Source: Taishania sp965247975 (lineage in GTDB: Bacteria; Bacteroidota; Bacteroidia; Flavobacteriales_D; Crocinitomicaceae). From it: a stretch of DNA of 64,000 nucleotides. The stretch spans positions 1,860,001 to 1,924,000 of the forward strand of contig OZ252050.1 in NCBI GenBank assembly GCA_965247975.1. Direction: 5' to 3'. The notes beneath the pieces were generated by a model. That model was given only the letters and a program-made list of their open reading frames with translations, was not told the DNA's origin and searched no databases. Of this stretch, positions 51,946 through 61,082 are shown piece by piece. Position 1 is the first letter of the stretch. Every line of letters starts with the position of its first letter. The position numbers and the translations under genes were made by a program.

Positions 51946-52521
51946 TTAAGGAGGAAATGGACCTGTATACATCACACAAGGATTGATACCTGTATAGCAA
52001 CCGACTTGAATGGTGGCTTCCAAGAACAAAATCGTTTGTTCATTTGTTACCTCAAATTCGATTAATGGTGCTTTCCACCAATTTTCATAGCATTCGGCTC
52101 CCAGCGATTGATAGTTATTTCCCGAAGGTTGCTTCGCAAATTTTTCTAGAAATTCATGAAATGGAACCTGTTTGAATGCTTCAAAAACCTGGTATTTTCC
52201 TTTTTCCAATTGAAGTTTCAAATAACCATCAACGGTCCTCACTTTGGTTTTCGATTGGTCGTTTAAGTTGATAATAAAAAAATCATCTGTCACAGGAGAA
52301 TGCCGATTTAGCAATTCATCTGGTGGTGCGGCTCCGCCACAATACGGTTCTTGTTTTTGAATGTAAATCGAAACATTGAATGAAGTATCTTTTTGGTTTT
52401 CATTGACTTCACTTATTGTTTCGTTTCCTTCTTCTTTCATTGGAATATCAACGTTTACATCCTTGTTTGAAGCGCAAGAATACAGCATTAAAAGAAATAT
52501 ACTATAATATAAGAATTTCAT
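51946..52521 (-). CDS. Lipoprotein, paralogue pair member 2
   Basis: A 191-residue protein from the ATG at 52521 (signal MKFLYYSIFLLMLYSC, Cys16); the open frame extends 54 bp upstream. It aligns along its mature length with 51208-51873: 'QEPYCGG', 'PVTDDFFIIN', 'CYENWWKAPLIEFEV' and 'CYTGINPCVMYTG'. The tandem arrangement, 72 bp apart, points to a local duplication with divergence. Confidence 0.68.
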   Translation of the reverse strand: MKFLYYSIFLLMLYSCASNKDVNVDIPMKEEGNETISEVNENQKDTSFNVSIYIQKQEPYCGGAAPPDELLNRHSPVTDDFFIINLNDQSKTKVRTVDGYLKLQLEKGKYQVFEAFKQVPFHEFLEKFAKQPSGNNYQSLGAECYENWWKAPLIEFEVTNEQTILFLEATIQVGCYTGINPCVMYTGPFPP

Positions 52522-52593
52522 GTTTTTTAAATAATACATTTCTAAGAATCTTTCGTTCAATAATTTATCATTCACTAAACGCCACTTTTCAAC

Positions 52594-52932
52594 TTATTCT
52601 TGCGTCCAAACAGCCAATTCATTACCACTTGGATCCAAAAAATGAAATCTTCTTCCACCGGGAAACGAAAAGATATCCACTGAAATTTCTGAGCCTAGTT
52701 CAATCACTTTCGCACGGATTTCTTCCAGGTTGTCGTGATGTAAAACAACCAAAGCGCCGTTCACAATTTTTTGATCGGTATAGTCGAAGCCACCTTGAAC
52801 ACCTGCATTTGTGAAAGCTATATAGTTTGGTCCGTAATCCGTGAATTCCCATCCAAATGCGTCAGCATAAAACGATTTCGTTGCTTGAATGTTGTTCGTG
52901 TATAATTCAATGTAATTAATGTGTGTTACCAT
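52594..52932 (-). CDS. Glyoxalase/bleomycin-resistance (VOC) family protein
   Basis: A 112-residue protein. The start at 52932 (MVTHINYIELYTNNI) fits the VOC fold; the longer frame to 52959 adds an unlikely leader. It has the strand 'IELYTNNIQATKSFYADAFGWEF' with the metal-ligand position E8, and 'RRFHFLDPSGNELAVWTQE' with the C-terminal Glu ligand. VOC proteins bind metal in the cytoplasm and act as lyases or dioxygenases or sequester drugs. The substrate is unknown. Confidence 0.82.
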   Translation of the reverse strand: MVTHINYIELYTNNIQATKSFYADAFGWEFTDYGPNYIAFTNAGVQGGFDYTDQKIVNGALVVLHHDNLEEIRAKVIELGSEISVDIFSFPGGRRFHFLDPSGNELAVWTQE

Positions 52933-53062
52933 ATTTCCAATTATTTTCGGCATTAACAAAGTTATTTAAATTTTGTTGAAAATTATACAATCAAAGTTTT
53001 AAGTGTAAATACATAAAAATGATAACTTTACCGTATTAATATTAACCATAATCAAAAGTATC

Positions 53063-53344
53063 ATGAAATTAAAAATGACATTCTTAACACTTGGATTTTT
53101 GTTATTAGCGAACATTGCTAGCGCATACACAATTAAGTATTACAACAAGGATTCAAAAAGCTACACAATGGAAGTTCGTTCTAACGGATCAACTCAAAAA
53201 GTGGAATTCAATAGTTCAACTTCAGGTTCTACATCGATTCAAACGAGCGCGTCTGAAGTAGAAATCAAAACAGAATGTGGTTGGGTAAAAGTAAAAGATG
53301 GTGCGAAAATCACAATCTCAAACGGATGCATCAAAATTGACTAA
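53063..53344 (+). CDS. Small secreted protein
   Basis: A 93-residue protein with a signal peptide (MKLKMTFLTLGFLLLANIASA). The mature 72 residues are Ser/Thr/Lys-rich with 'SYTMEVRSNGSTQKVEF' and end 'ISNGCIKID', with two cysteines that could pair. A small beta protein of unknown function, followed by a strong terminator, so it is probably a well-expressed single gene. Confidence 0.68.
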   Translation: MKLKMTFLTLGFLLLANIASAYTIKYYNKDSKSYTMEVRSNGSTQKVEFNSSTSGSTSIQTSASEVEIKTECGWVKVKDGAKITISNGCIKID

Positions 53345-53365
53345 ATAAATCACACAATTTTTCAG

Positions 53366-53405
53366 AAAAGCTCCCCTTCCATTTTGGATGGGGGGCTTTT
53401 TTTTT
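53366..53405 (+). terminator. Strong Rho-independent terminator
   Basis: AAAAGCTCCCCTTCC (53366-53380) pairs with GGATGGGGGGCTTTT (53386-53400) around ATTTT, followed by further T residues. It lies 22 bp after the small secreted-protein gene. Confidence 0.9.
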
Positions 53406-53525
53406 ATGCTTCGAAATGGTTGAATATTAAAGTAGATTATGCCCCAGAATCGCTGGTTTTTTTTGACTAGCCAACTGAATTTAGAATAGATTAAAACAAT
53501 TGTCCTGACGCAAGGATAAAAATTG

Positions 53526-53533
53526 TACTTTTG
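53526..53533 (+). promoter_or_regulatory. Candidate -7 box of the HTTM operon
   Basis: TACTTTTG, a perfect TAnnTTTG, 30 bp before the ATG at 53564. A TTG occurs 23 bp upstream, slightly farther than ideal. Confidence 0.5.
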
Positions 53534-53563
53534 TTGCCCGATTTTTAAAAGAAGAACTTTAGT

Positions 53564-54820
53564 ATGATTTCACTTCCGGCTAGGAATTTAGGTATTTTCA
53601 GATTGTTGTTTGGTCTTTTAATGATTCCTCAAATTTATGGATTAACACCACACGTGCATGATCTCGCTAATTCTTGCATTGTGTTTCATTATCCTGGATT
53701 AAGTTTGATTGAAGCATATAGCCATGAATTGATTGACTTTTTGGCTGGAATGGCGTATGTCGGAGCTTGCTTACTGGCAGTTGGAATTCTTCCTAGAATT
53801 GGAGCAGGAATGTTTCTAGCGGGGTTTGGTTACCTGTTCTTAATTGACATTTCATTTTACAACAATCACTACTACCTCTGGTGTTTAATCGCTTTTTTAT
53901 TTTTATTTGTAAATCATCGGAATTTAGTTTCCCCTTGGAAGTTGTTTTCAGTGGAATCAAAATCCATGGAGATAGAAGCTCGTAGTTACATCCATTTTGG
54001 ACTATTGATTTCCATTGTATATTTCTATGGCGGCGTTGCGAAACTAAATACAGACTGGCTTCAAGGTTATCCAATGCGCTTGATGACCGAATCAAAAAAT
54101 TATCCTGCTCCAGAATTTCTGGGTTTCTTTTTTAGTTACTTTGGTTTGATTTTCGACTTAGCGATAGGTTTTTTATTGTGGATTATTCCCAAAAATAAAC
54201 TTTTAATAGTTGCCTATTTTGGATTTCACATTTCAAACTATTTTTTATTCAATATTGGAGAATTTCCGCTCGTCATGATGGCGGCTTGGCTACTTTTCCC
54301 AGTTATTTCAACGTTGCCAAAATCACAAATTTGGGTTGAAATTAAATCGGTGTTCAAAGTCAAATCAATGACTCGTGGAATAGTAGCTTCGTTTTTTATT
54401 ATTCAACTTGTTTATCCTTTGAGACCAATTCTGAATCCAATGCAAACAACGTGGACGCATCAAGGGTATAATTTTACTTGGAGAATGATGCTAAACAACT
54501 ATCAACCACATTATTTCCAATTTTTGGTCACGTTTCCTGAGTCATCCATGAATTATCATGTCGATTTTGAGAAATTATTGACCTATCGACAATTTTATCA
54601 TGCCTACCACGATCCTTTTATGATATGGACTTTGGCTCAAAAATTAAAAAAAGATGCGACTAATAAATACAAGATAAACAATGTTAACGTTTTTTGTCGT
54701 TCCTTTGTCCAACTCAACCAGCACGCACCCCAAGAATTAATTAATCCTGAATTTGATTTATGTACCGTTAAGTTTAATCACTTCGGTAATAACGAGTTTA
54801 TATTAAAATTTAAACAGTAA
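53564..54820 (+). CDS. HTTM-domain (vitamin K-dependent gamma-carboxylase-like) membrane protein
   Basis: A 418-residue protein with about eight hydrophobic helices. Residues 5-270 fit the HTTM domain of gamma-carboxylase-like proteins: 'NLGIFRLLFGLLMIPQIYGL', 'YLFLIDISFYNNHYYLWCLIAFLFLFV', and 'FYGGVAKLNTDWLQGYPMRLM' with the conserved KLNxDWL. The C-terminal about 150 residues are soluble and lack the full carboxylase domain. The next gene, a T9SS cargo, starts six bases later, so they form an operon. A role in modifying or exporting that cargo is inference. Confidence 0.8.
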   Translation: MISLPARNLGIFRLLFGLLMIPQIYGLTPHVHDLANSCIVFHYPGLSLIEAYSHELIDFLAGMAYVGACLLAVGILPRIGAGMFLAGFGYLFLIDISFYNNHYYLWCLIAFLFLFVNHRNLVSPWKLFSVESKSMEIEARSYIHFGLLISIVYFYGGVAKLNTDWLQGYPMRLMTESKNYPAPEFLGFFFSYFGLIFDLAIGFLLWIIPKNKLLIVAYFGFHISNYFLFNIGEFPLVMMAAWLLFPVISTLPKSQIWVEIKSVFKVKSMTRGIVASFFIIQLVYPLRPILNPMQTTWTHQGYNFTWRMMLNNYQPHYFQFLVTFPESSMNYHVDFEKLLTYRQFYHAYHDPFMIWTLAQKLKKDATNKYKINNVNVFCRSFVQLNQHAPQELINPEFDLCTVKFNHFGNNEFILKFKQ

Positions 54821-54826
54821 CAATTT

Positions 54827-57460
54827 ATGCGTCTGATTTTTTTGATCGTTTTGTTTTTTTCGATACACCAATCCCTTTGCTCACAGATTACCAATTCACA
54901 GGTAAATTATGAATTACGCATTGATCAGTGGAGTCAGGCGTGTGATAATGACGCTTTTTCAGCTGATGATAACGAAGTGAAAGTTGGTCTTACAACTGAT
55001 ACGAATACAGGAGGTACAGCAACTTGGACATCCGGCGGAAATGGTGCAACATGTGGTGGAAATAATTATGTAAGACGTTGGCAAGCTGATGCACCTTCAA
55101 CAGTAACCAACTCAAATACACTAATGTACTATTGTACAAATAGAACGAATAATGCGAACAATTTTACGATCAATTACAATTCATGGGAAGAAGATGGAGC
55201 ACCTGATTGCAGTTCGGCAGGTGATGCATGTGCTGCTTCAGGCTCGTTCCTTTACACATTCAAAAGCGCAACCTTGACACCAAGTATTTTTTGGGGATAT
55301 TCAGGTGCCTTTGGTGGTTCTTATGTTACGGGTACGTCTGGCGATTTTTTTGCTAAATCCGTTTGGAGGTACACGAATGGTGGTGATTGTGCTACTCCTT
55401 TGACTTTTGGAACATTGGTTTCAGGTGTTTCGAAAACACATGTAAATTCGAATCGAACAACTCCTGCAGGAGCATCATCGAATATGGGGTATACCAATGT
55501 TTTAGGAAATACAGCCTCAGATGTCTATTATTCTTTTACAATTTCAGTTCCGAGTAATGTAACTATTAGTACGAATAATGCAGGCACTAATTATGATACA
55601 TTTTTGAGATTGTATAATTCAACGACCTGTGGAACTCAAATTGCTTTTAACGATGATTTTGGAGGATCAACAACCTCCTTCATTAATATTGATTTGTGCG
55701 CTGGTACTTATGTGATATTGGTCGAAGGCTATAGTTCTAATGCGGGTGATTTTAATTTGTCAGTTTTAGCTACAGCTGATCCGGTCGTTGCTGAATCAAT
55801 TAGCGGAATTTCGAACGGGACAACCATTTGTAGTGGAAATGATCCAGGTGATTTTAATACGTCAACAGCTTCGACAGGTGGAGTAGGTGCGTACACGTAT
55901 CAATGGGAGTCTTCAACAACTAGCGCCGCAGCTGGTTTCTCAGCAATTCCAAGTACGAATAGTGCAACGTATAATCCAGGTGCATTAAGTCAAACTACAT
56001 GGTTTCGAAGAAGAACTACAGACGAATGTTCACAAACTGTGACATCGAATGTAATTAATGTGATCGTAAATTCTCTTTCAACTGCCTTGACCGCTTTTGA
56101 TCCATATCCTGCTAGTGTTTGTCCAGATACAGATATGACGCTCACCGTAAGTGGAGGAACTGCAGGAACAAGCTCGTCAATCAATTGGTACACAGGTCCG
56201 AACGGAACGGGTTCTTTTCTTGGTTCGGGATCATCTCTTGTTATTGCACCTTCTCAAACAACCACGTATTATGTACGTCGTGAAGGAGCTTGTAATACAA
56301 CCACCGATCTGAGTACAACTGTTACTGTGCATTCGTTTGTTTATGCAGCTAACGGTACATCTTCTTCCACTTATTGTACAGACAATTCAGGATGGCATCA
56401 TTTTTACACAGGAGGCAACATCATTCTTTCTGTTCAAGGTGATTTTAGCGGTGTTTCGTCCGCTGTGGCCACAATTAATTTAAATGGAAGTTCTTATCAA
56501 AATCCAAGCGCTATAACCAATTGCGCGAGTAACGTTCCTCCAGGAGATGAGTTGTTTGAAATGGCTCGAAGTTGGAATCTTGATGTTACAGGAACAACTT
56601 CAGGAAGTTATAATGTTCGTTTTTACCATCCAACATCTGAAAAATCAACCGTTGAGACGGCAGCAATTAGTTGGGCCGCTGCAAATCCCGCTTGTGGATA
56701 TACAAACACATACCCAACACCCAATGGCTTTTATTATTTTAAAAATACAGGTTCAAGTTATTCAGCTCCAGACTTTGACGGAACGCATTTGACAAGTAAT
56801 AATGGTTCCACAATTAATGGTTTAAGTTACGCTGCTTTATCTGGGATTACCTCATTTTCTGGTGGATCTGGTGCAGTTTCATTGTCACCAATCGCGACAT
56901 TAGCTGCGACATTGAATTCGTTTACAGCACATTGCGAGGCGAATCAAAACTCGGCTGTCATTCGCTGGACAACGGCTAGTGAATTGAATTCTTCTCAATT
57001 TATCTTGGAAAAAAGTTTTGATGGGGTAGATTGGAACAATCTAGCGACGCTAAATGCCGCTGGAAACTCAGAAGAATTTCTAAAGTATGAAGTAGTGGAC
57101 AAGGAATTGCGTGGTTTTAATCAACTATATTATCGCTTGAAGGAAGTTGATCTAAATGGAGATGTGAAGCAAGTTGGCCTTGTTACGCTTGAATGCACGA
57201 AAGTAAATAGTGGTTTTGAACTTTTTCCAAATCCAACGAGATCAAATGTAAATGTTGTAATGTTTGGTTTAAAAGAAGAACAAAAAGTGGATATTCGGGT
57301 GTTGGATCTCAAAGGACAAGTGATTCTTTTTGCTAAAAATGCAAATGCAACTGGAAATCTTTTGAATTTAGATCTCGCTGAAATAGCTCCAGGTTGCTAC
57401 CTTGTTCAAATGGTTGATGGAAGTGAAATCTTTGAATCGTTGAGACTTATTAAAGAGTAA
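54827..57460 (+). CDS. T9SS-secreted multi-domain surface protein
   Basis: An 877-residue protein with signal peptide (MRLIFLIVLFFSIHQSLC). After a ~150-residue N-terminal domain rich in Cys and Trp comes a pre-peptidase-like region (about 185-320, 'ASDVYYSFTIS', 'INIDLCAGTYVILVEG'). Two Ig/PKD-like units follow ('AYTYQWESSTT', 'STTYYVRREG'). A region with 'VIRWTTASELNSSQFILEKSFDGV.W' and a type A sorting domain ('FELFPNPTRSNVNV', 'VLDLKGQVI', 'GCYLVQMVDG') end the chain. It is translationally close to the HTTM gene. Confidence 0.84.
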   Translation: MRLIFLIVLFFSIHQSLCSQITNSQVNYELRIDQWSQACDNDAFSADDNEVKVGLTTDTNTGGTATWTSGGNGATCGGNNYVRRWQADAPSTVTNSNTLMYYCTNRTNNANNFTINYNSWEEDGAPDCSSAGDACAASGSFLYTFKSATLTPSIFWGYSGAFGGSYVTGTSGDFFAKSVWRYTNGGDCATPLTFGTLVSGVSKTHVNSNRTTPAGASSNMGYTNVLGNTASDVYYSFTISVPSNVTISTNNAGTNYDTFLRLYNSTTCGTQIAFNDDFGGSTTSFINIDLCAGTYVILVEGYSSNAGDFNLSVLATADPVVAESISGISNGTTICSGNDPGDFNTSTASTGGVGAYTYQWESSTTSAAAGFSAIPSTNSATYNPGALSQTTWFRRRTTDECSQTVTSNVINVIVNSLSTALTAFDPYPASVCPDTDMTLTVSGGTAGTSSSINWYTGPNGTGSFLGSGSSLVIAPSQTTTYYVRREGACNTTTDLSTTVTVHSFVYAANGTSSSTYCTDNSGWHHFYTGGNIILSVQGDFSGVSSAVATINLNGSSYQNPSAITNCASNVPPGDELFEMARSWNLDVTGTTSGSYNVRFYHPTSEKSTVETAAISWAAANPACGYTNTYPTPNGFYYFKNTGSSYSAPDFDGTHLTSNNGSTINGLSYAALSGITSFSGGSGAVSLSPIATLAATLNSFTAHCEANQNSAVIRWTTASELNSSQFILEKSFDGVDWNNLATLNAAGNSEEFLKYEVVDKELRGFNQLYYRLKEVDLNGDVKQVGLVTLECTKVNSGFELFPNPTRSNVNVVMFGLKEEQKVDIRVLDLKGQVILFAKNANATGNLLNLDLAEIAPGCYLVQMVDGSEIFESLRLIKE

Positions 57461-57499
57461 AATTTTAAAGAAGTTTAAACATCTTTTTTTAAATGAAAA

Positions 57500-58735
57500 T
57501 CACTCATTAATCGCATAAATCGTCATTCCACTCCGCAATTTCGGTTCCACCCACGTTGATTTTGGAGGCATAATCATCTGATTATCAGCAACGCGTTTGA
57601 CTTGTTCCATGGAAACTGGAAACAAGAAAAATGCTACTTCGTAAGTGCCTTTTTGGATGGATTCAACAACGTTTTCGATCGGCACGGCCCCACTCACAAA
57701 TTCGATGTTGGTGTCGGTTTTCAAATCTTCAATTCCCAAAATGGGTTGAAGCACAAAGTCTGTTAGCAATTGCGCATCGAGGGATTTTACAGGATGATTT
57801 GCATCAATGATTTCGGGCTTACATTTAAGTAAATACCAATTTCCTTTGACGCACATGGTCAGTTCATGTTCACAAGAAGGTGTGGTTTTTTCTGGACATT
57901 TACTAACGTCAAACGACAGAGTTAGCTTCTCGATTAATTCGCTTTCAGTCAATGATTTAAGCGATTTTACCACACGGTTAAATTCAAGTATTTGCAGACG
58001 ATTTTCATCGATTAAGAATGCTAAAAAAGCTTTTTCATTTTTAAACTCACTTCTATTTTCTGCAATCCGTCTATTTTCTAGTCCAACCGAAGAAGCCGAT
58101 CGGTGATGTCCATCAGCAATGTACAAGGCTGGAACGTCTAAAAATAACTGTTGTAATTCAGCAGTTTGCTTTTCGTCCAATACCCAAAGTTCGTGCTTAA
58201 CCCGATCGGTGGTTGTAAATTCATATTCTGGTCGCGCTTTGGTATAATTGTCCAATGTTGTCGCAATTTTTTCATTGTGCGGATAGGAGAGAAGCACTGG
58301 TTCAGCGTTATAACCAACAATATCCAAATAATCAATGAACATTTCTTCACGCTTAGTCAACGTTGCCTCATGCTTTTTGATCTTGTCGTCGCGGTATTCT
58401 TGATTGTCAGCTCCTGCAATGACGCCAATAAATTCCTTTCCATCTTTGGTTTGACGGTAGATGTAAATGCTTGGCACTTCATCCTGAATCAAGACTTTGT
58501 CCTCAATAAAATCAACATACGCATCTGACACAAGTTTAAATCGTTCTGGTGTATTTGGTTGTGTCGTACGCTCACCGCCGAATTCAGGATTTATGATGTG
58601 CAAAAATGTAAATGGATTGTCCTCCAATTTGGAATGCAAAACATGTTGTTTGTACGAATAAATCGGACGCGTCGCAACTAAATGCACTTTGTCGCGCACT
58701 GGCCGTATTCCACGAAATGGGGTTATTTTGGACAT
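57500..58735 (-). CDS. DUF1015 family protein
   Basis: A 411-residue cytoplasmic protein of the DUF1015 family. It has the N-terminal 'PFRGIRPVRDKV', central 'LYIADGHHRSASS' (the hallmark DGHHR, about 202-206), 'FLAFLIDENRLQILEFNRVV', and the C-terminal 'FLFPVSMEQVKRVADNQMIMPPKSTWVEPKLRSG' spread over 370-405. The family is conserved in Bacteroidetes and often lies near serine or phosphoglycerate metabolism genes. Its activity is not established. Length is standard. Confidence 0.9.
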   Translation of the reverse strand: MSKITPFRGIRPVRDKVHLVATRPIYSYKQHVLHSKLEDNPFTFLHIINPEFGGERTTQPNTPERFKLVSDAYVDFIEDKVLIQDEVPSIYIYRQTKDGKEFIGVIAGADNQEYRDDKIKKHEATLTKREEMFIDYLDIVGYNAEPVLLSYPHNEKIATTLDNYTKARPEYEFTTTDRVKHELWVLDEKQTAELQQLFLDVPALYIADGHHRSASSVGLENRRIAENRSEFKNEKAFLAFLIDENRLQILEFNRVVKSLKSLTESELIEKLTLSFDVSKCPEKTTPSCEHELTMCVKGNWYLLKCKPEIIDANHPVKSLDAQLLTDFVLQPILGIEDLKTDTNIEFVSGAVPIENVVESIQKGTYEVAFFLFPVSMEQVKRVADNQMIMPPKSTWVEPKLRSGMTIYAINE

Positions 58736-58761
58736 TTGATAAAAATAATTGAACAGTTGTT

Positions 58762-58838
58762 GTCACCCTCCTTTGTCCTCCCTCAAGGGAGGATTTGATT
58801 GCTGTCTCCCTCCTTGAGGAGGGATTAAGGGAGGTGAC
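58762..58838. repeat. Nested inverted repeat
   Basis: The outer arms GTCACC and GGTGAC enclose two CCTCC-rich hairpins: CCTCCCTCAAGGGAGG (58777-58792) and CCCTCCTTGAGGAGGG (58808-58823). Each hairpin is nearly perfect, and the two are also partial inverted copies of each other. It sits between two minus-strand genes and may act as a terminator or mRNA stabiliser, or be a dispersed genomic palindrome. Confidence 0.7.
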
Positions 58839-58869
58839 TTTCTGTTGTCAATGAAACTTTAAAATTTCC

Positions 58870-59322
58870 CTATTCCACAACCGTAATACTCTCAATTGTA
58901 TCGCCTTGATTAATATCATCCACGATATCAACGCCTTCGATTACTTTTCCGAAACAAGTATGTACACCGTCTAAGTGAGCTGTATTTCTGCGTGAATGAC
59001 AAACGAAAAATTGTGATCCTCCAGTGTTTCTTCCCGCATGTGCCATAGACAAAACGCCACGATCGTGATGCTGATTTCCGCCACTTGTCTCACAATCAAT
59101 TTGGTAACCTGGTCCACCAGTTCCTGGCATTCCTTTCGCTCCATCGCGTGAATTTGGACAACCTCCTTGAATCACGAAATCAGGAATAACTCTGTGGAAT
59201 TTCAATCCATCGTAATATCCTTCTTTTGCTAATTTAACGAAGTTTGCTACTGTGTTCGGTGCATCTTCGGTGTAAAGTGAAACGTGCATTTCACCTTTGC
59301 TTGTTTTTATTATTGCTTGCAT
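58870..59322 (-). CDS. Cyclophilin-type peptidyl-prolyl isomerase
   Basis: A 150-residue protein with the cyclophilin fold. It has 'MHVSLYTEDAPNTVANFVKLAKEGYYDGLKFHRVIPDFVIQGGCP' with catalytic Arg in FHRV (near 45), 'GGSQFFVCHS' (Q-F-F, near 105-112) and 'LDGVHTCFGKVIEGVDIVD'. No signal peptide, so cytoplasmic. It assists proline isomerisation in protein folding. The length is that of short bacterial PpiB proteins. A TATTTTTG -7 box lies 18 bp upstream of the ATG. Confidence 0.94.
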   Translation of the reverse strand: MQAIIKTSKGEMHVSLYTEDAPNTVANFVKLAKEGYYDGLKFHRVIPDFVIQGGCPNSRDGAKGMPGTGGPGYQIDCETSGGNQHHDRGVLSMAHAGRNTGGSQFFVCHSRRNTAHLDGVHTCFGKVIEGVDIVDDINQGDTIESITVVE

Positions 59323-59340
59323 TGTTTATCTTGTTTTATG

Positions 59341-59348
59341 CAAAAATA
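59341..59348 (-). promoter_or_regulatory. Candidate -7 box of the isomerase gene
   Basis: On minus TATTTTTG, a perfect TAnnTTTG, 18 bp before the ATG at 59322. Confidence 0.45.
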
Positions 59349-59398
59349 GAAATATTTAAGAAGTTCCATTCATTCATCAAGTATAACTAAATTTGTCT

Positions 59399-60982
59399 AT
59401 GCAAACATTTCAAATTCATCGGCAGAGCATCAAAGGAATTACGGCTCAAGAACTCGCATTGGTTTACGATCAAACAGAATTTTTACCTTACATCAATCGG
59501 GTTTTTTCGAAGCAAGCATTTCAAGATGTGATTGAAGCAAAAGCGAAAAGTTATTCTTCAGAAACGCGGAAAACACTCGTGAATTCGCTCAAAGCAGCTT
59601 ATGCGAATAGTGAAAATAATTCCGAAAGTGTAAAGAATATTGATCTGTTAGCGCTCGAAAACACATTTACAATTACGACAGGACATCAGTTGTCGGTTTT
59701 TACGGGTCCTCTTTATTTTGTCTATAAAATTTTGCATGTTATCAAGCAATGCAAGGAATTAAAAGAAAGTTATCCAGATTACAACTTTGTACCAGTTTAC
59801 TGGATGGCGAGTGAAGATCACGATTACGAAGAAATTAAATCACTTAATCTTTTTGGAAAATCCTTGACTTGGGAAACAAACCAAACAGGTGCAGTTGGTC
59901 GCTTTAATTTAGAAGGTTTTGATGAATTAAAAGAAGCGTTAAAATCGTTTTATGCAAATCATCCGGCTTCGGAAGTGATGCAACTTATCGATCAATTGAA
60001 TGGCGAAAATTATGGTAAATTGTTTTTTAACCTGGTTCACCTTCTTTTCGGGAAATATGGCTTGCTTATTTTAGATGGCGACAATCAAGATTTAAAGCGA
60101 ATTTTTGCACCTATTGTTAAGGAAGAATTAAAAAGTCAATTTTCATTTCAAGCCCTTGAAAAAACAAATCGCAATTTGGTAAAAGATGGCTTTAAATTGC
60201 AAGTAAATCCGCGTGAAATCAACTTGTTTTACTTGGAAAATGGACTCCGAAACCGCATTATTCCAGAAAATGACCAATTTTCCATTGAAGGAAAAGGAAA
60301 ATTCACGCTGTCTGAATTGAATCAATTGGTGGATGAGTCACCAGAGTGTTTTTCTCCGAATGTGATTTTGCGTCCGGTGTATCAAGAATGCATTTTACCA
60401 AACGTTTGTTATGTCGGCGGATTAGGCGAAATGAGTTATTGGTTGCAATTAAAAGGTGTTTTTGATCATGTTGAAATTCCATATCCCTTAATTCAAGTGC
60501 GGAATTCCTTGCTAATTATCGATGCTGCAACATCAGAAAAAATGGAAAAAATGGAAATGACGATTGTTCGGGTATTCAACGAAAGCCATGTGCTTAAGAA
60601 AATGTACTTGCAAGAACATAGTTCTGAGGAGTTGAATTTTGATGCATTAGATCAGCAAGTAGAAGGATTAAAATCATCACTTTTGGAAAAAACCATTTCA
60701 GTTGAGCCAAACCTTGAGAGCTATGCCAATTCTGAAGTCGTAAAACTAGAAAAACAAATGGCTGGCTTCAAAGAAAAATTATATCGCCAAGCGAAATCCA
60801 AACACGATGGAGCTTTAAAAAATATCGACCAAATCAAAGAACGCCTTTTCCCAAATGATGGCATGCAAGAACGAGTTGTAAACTTTTTTCAGTTTTGTCC
60901 AGATGGAAATTATTCTGATAAAATTGAACTTTTAATGCACGCAATGACACCTTTTGAAGGCGATTTGATTGTTCTTAAATGA
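59399..60982 (+). CDS. bshC: Putative cysteine ligase BshC (bacillithiol synthesis)
   Basis: A 527-residue protein starting at the ATG at 59399 (MQTFQIHRQSI); a TTG six bases earlier is less likely. It shows the BshC signature 'TTGHQLSVFTGPLYFVYKILHVIKQC' within residues 90-120, 'VYWMASEDHDYEEI' near 140-153, and 'LRPVYQECILPNVCYVGGLGEMSYWLQL' around 325-352. A coiled-coil helix follows (about 430-500). BshC joins cysteine to GlcN-malate in the last step of bacillithiol synthesis. Length fits. It is transcribed opposite to the isomerase gene and converges with the T9SS gene downstream. Confidence 0.95.
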   Translation: MQTFQIHRQSIKGITAQELALVYDQTEFLPYINRVFSKQAFQDVIEAKAKSYSSETRKTLVNSLKAAYANSENNSESVKNIDLLALENTFTITTGHQLSVFTGPLYFVYKILHVIKQCKELKESYPDYNFVPVYWMASEDHDYEEIKSLNLFGKSLTWETNQTGAVGRFNLEGFDELKEALKSFYANHPASEVMQLIDQLNGENYGKLFFNLVHLLFGKYGLLILDGDNQDLKRIFAPIVKEELKSQFSFQALEKTNRNLVKDGFKLQVNPREINLFYLENGLRNRIIPENDQFSIEGKGKFTLSELNQLVDESPECFSPNVILRPVYQECILPNVCYVGGLGEMSYWLQLKGVFDHVEIPYPLIQVRNSLLIIDAATSEKMEKMEMTIVRVFNESHVLKKMYLQEHSSEELNFDALDQQVEGLKSSLLEKTISVEPNLESYANSEVVKLEKQMAGFKEKLYRQAKSKHDGALKNIDQIKERLFPNDGMQERVVNFFQFCPDGNYSDKIELLMHAMTPFEGDLIVLK

Positions 60983-61000
60983 TTTTTGGCACAAACAAAA

Positions 61001-61035
61001 AGATGCCATGAATTTCATGACATCTTATGTTTTTC
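61001..61035. terminator. Bidirectional terminator between bshC and the T9SS gene
   Basis: AGATG-C-CATGAA pairs with TTCATG-A-CATCT (61001-61025), with A residues before and T residues after. The two genes converge here, with stops at 60982 and 61083. Confidence 0.75.
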
Positions 61036-61082
61036 AGTTTGTAAAATGATTAATCGAGAAGCTTTGACGTTTTAAGTCTTAC

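Noticed and set aside
58166..58528. Plus-strand 120-codon frame opposite the DUF1015 gene
   Set aside because: The minus-strand protein is a well-conserved full-length family member. The plus frame is its antisense.
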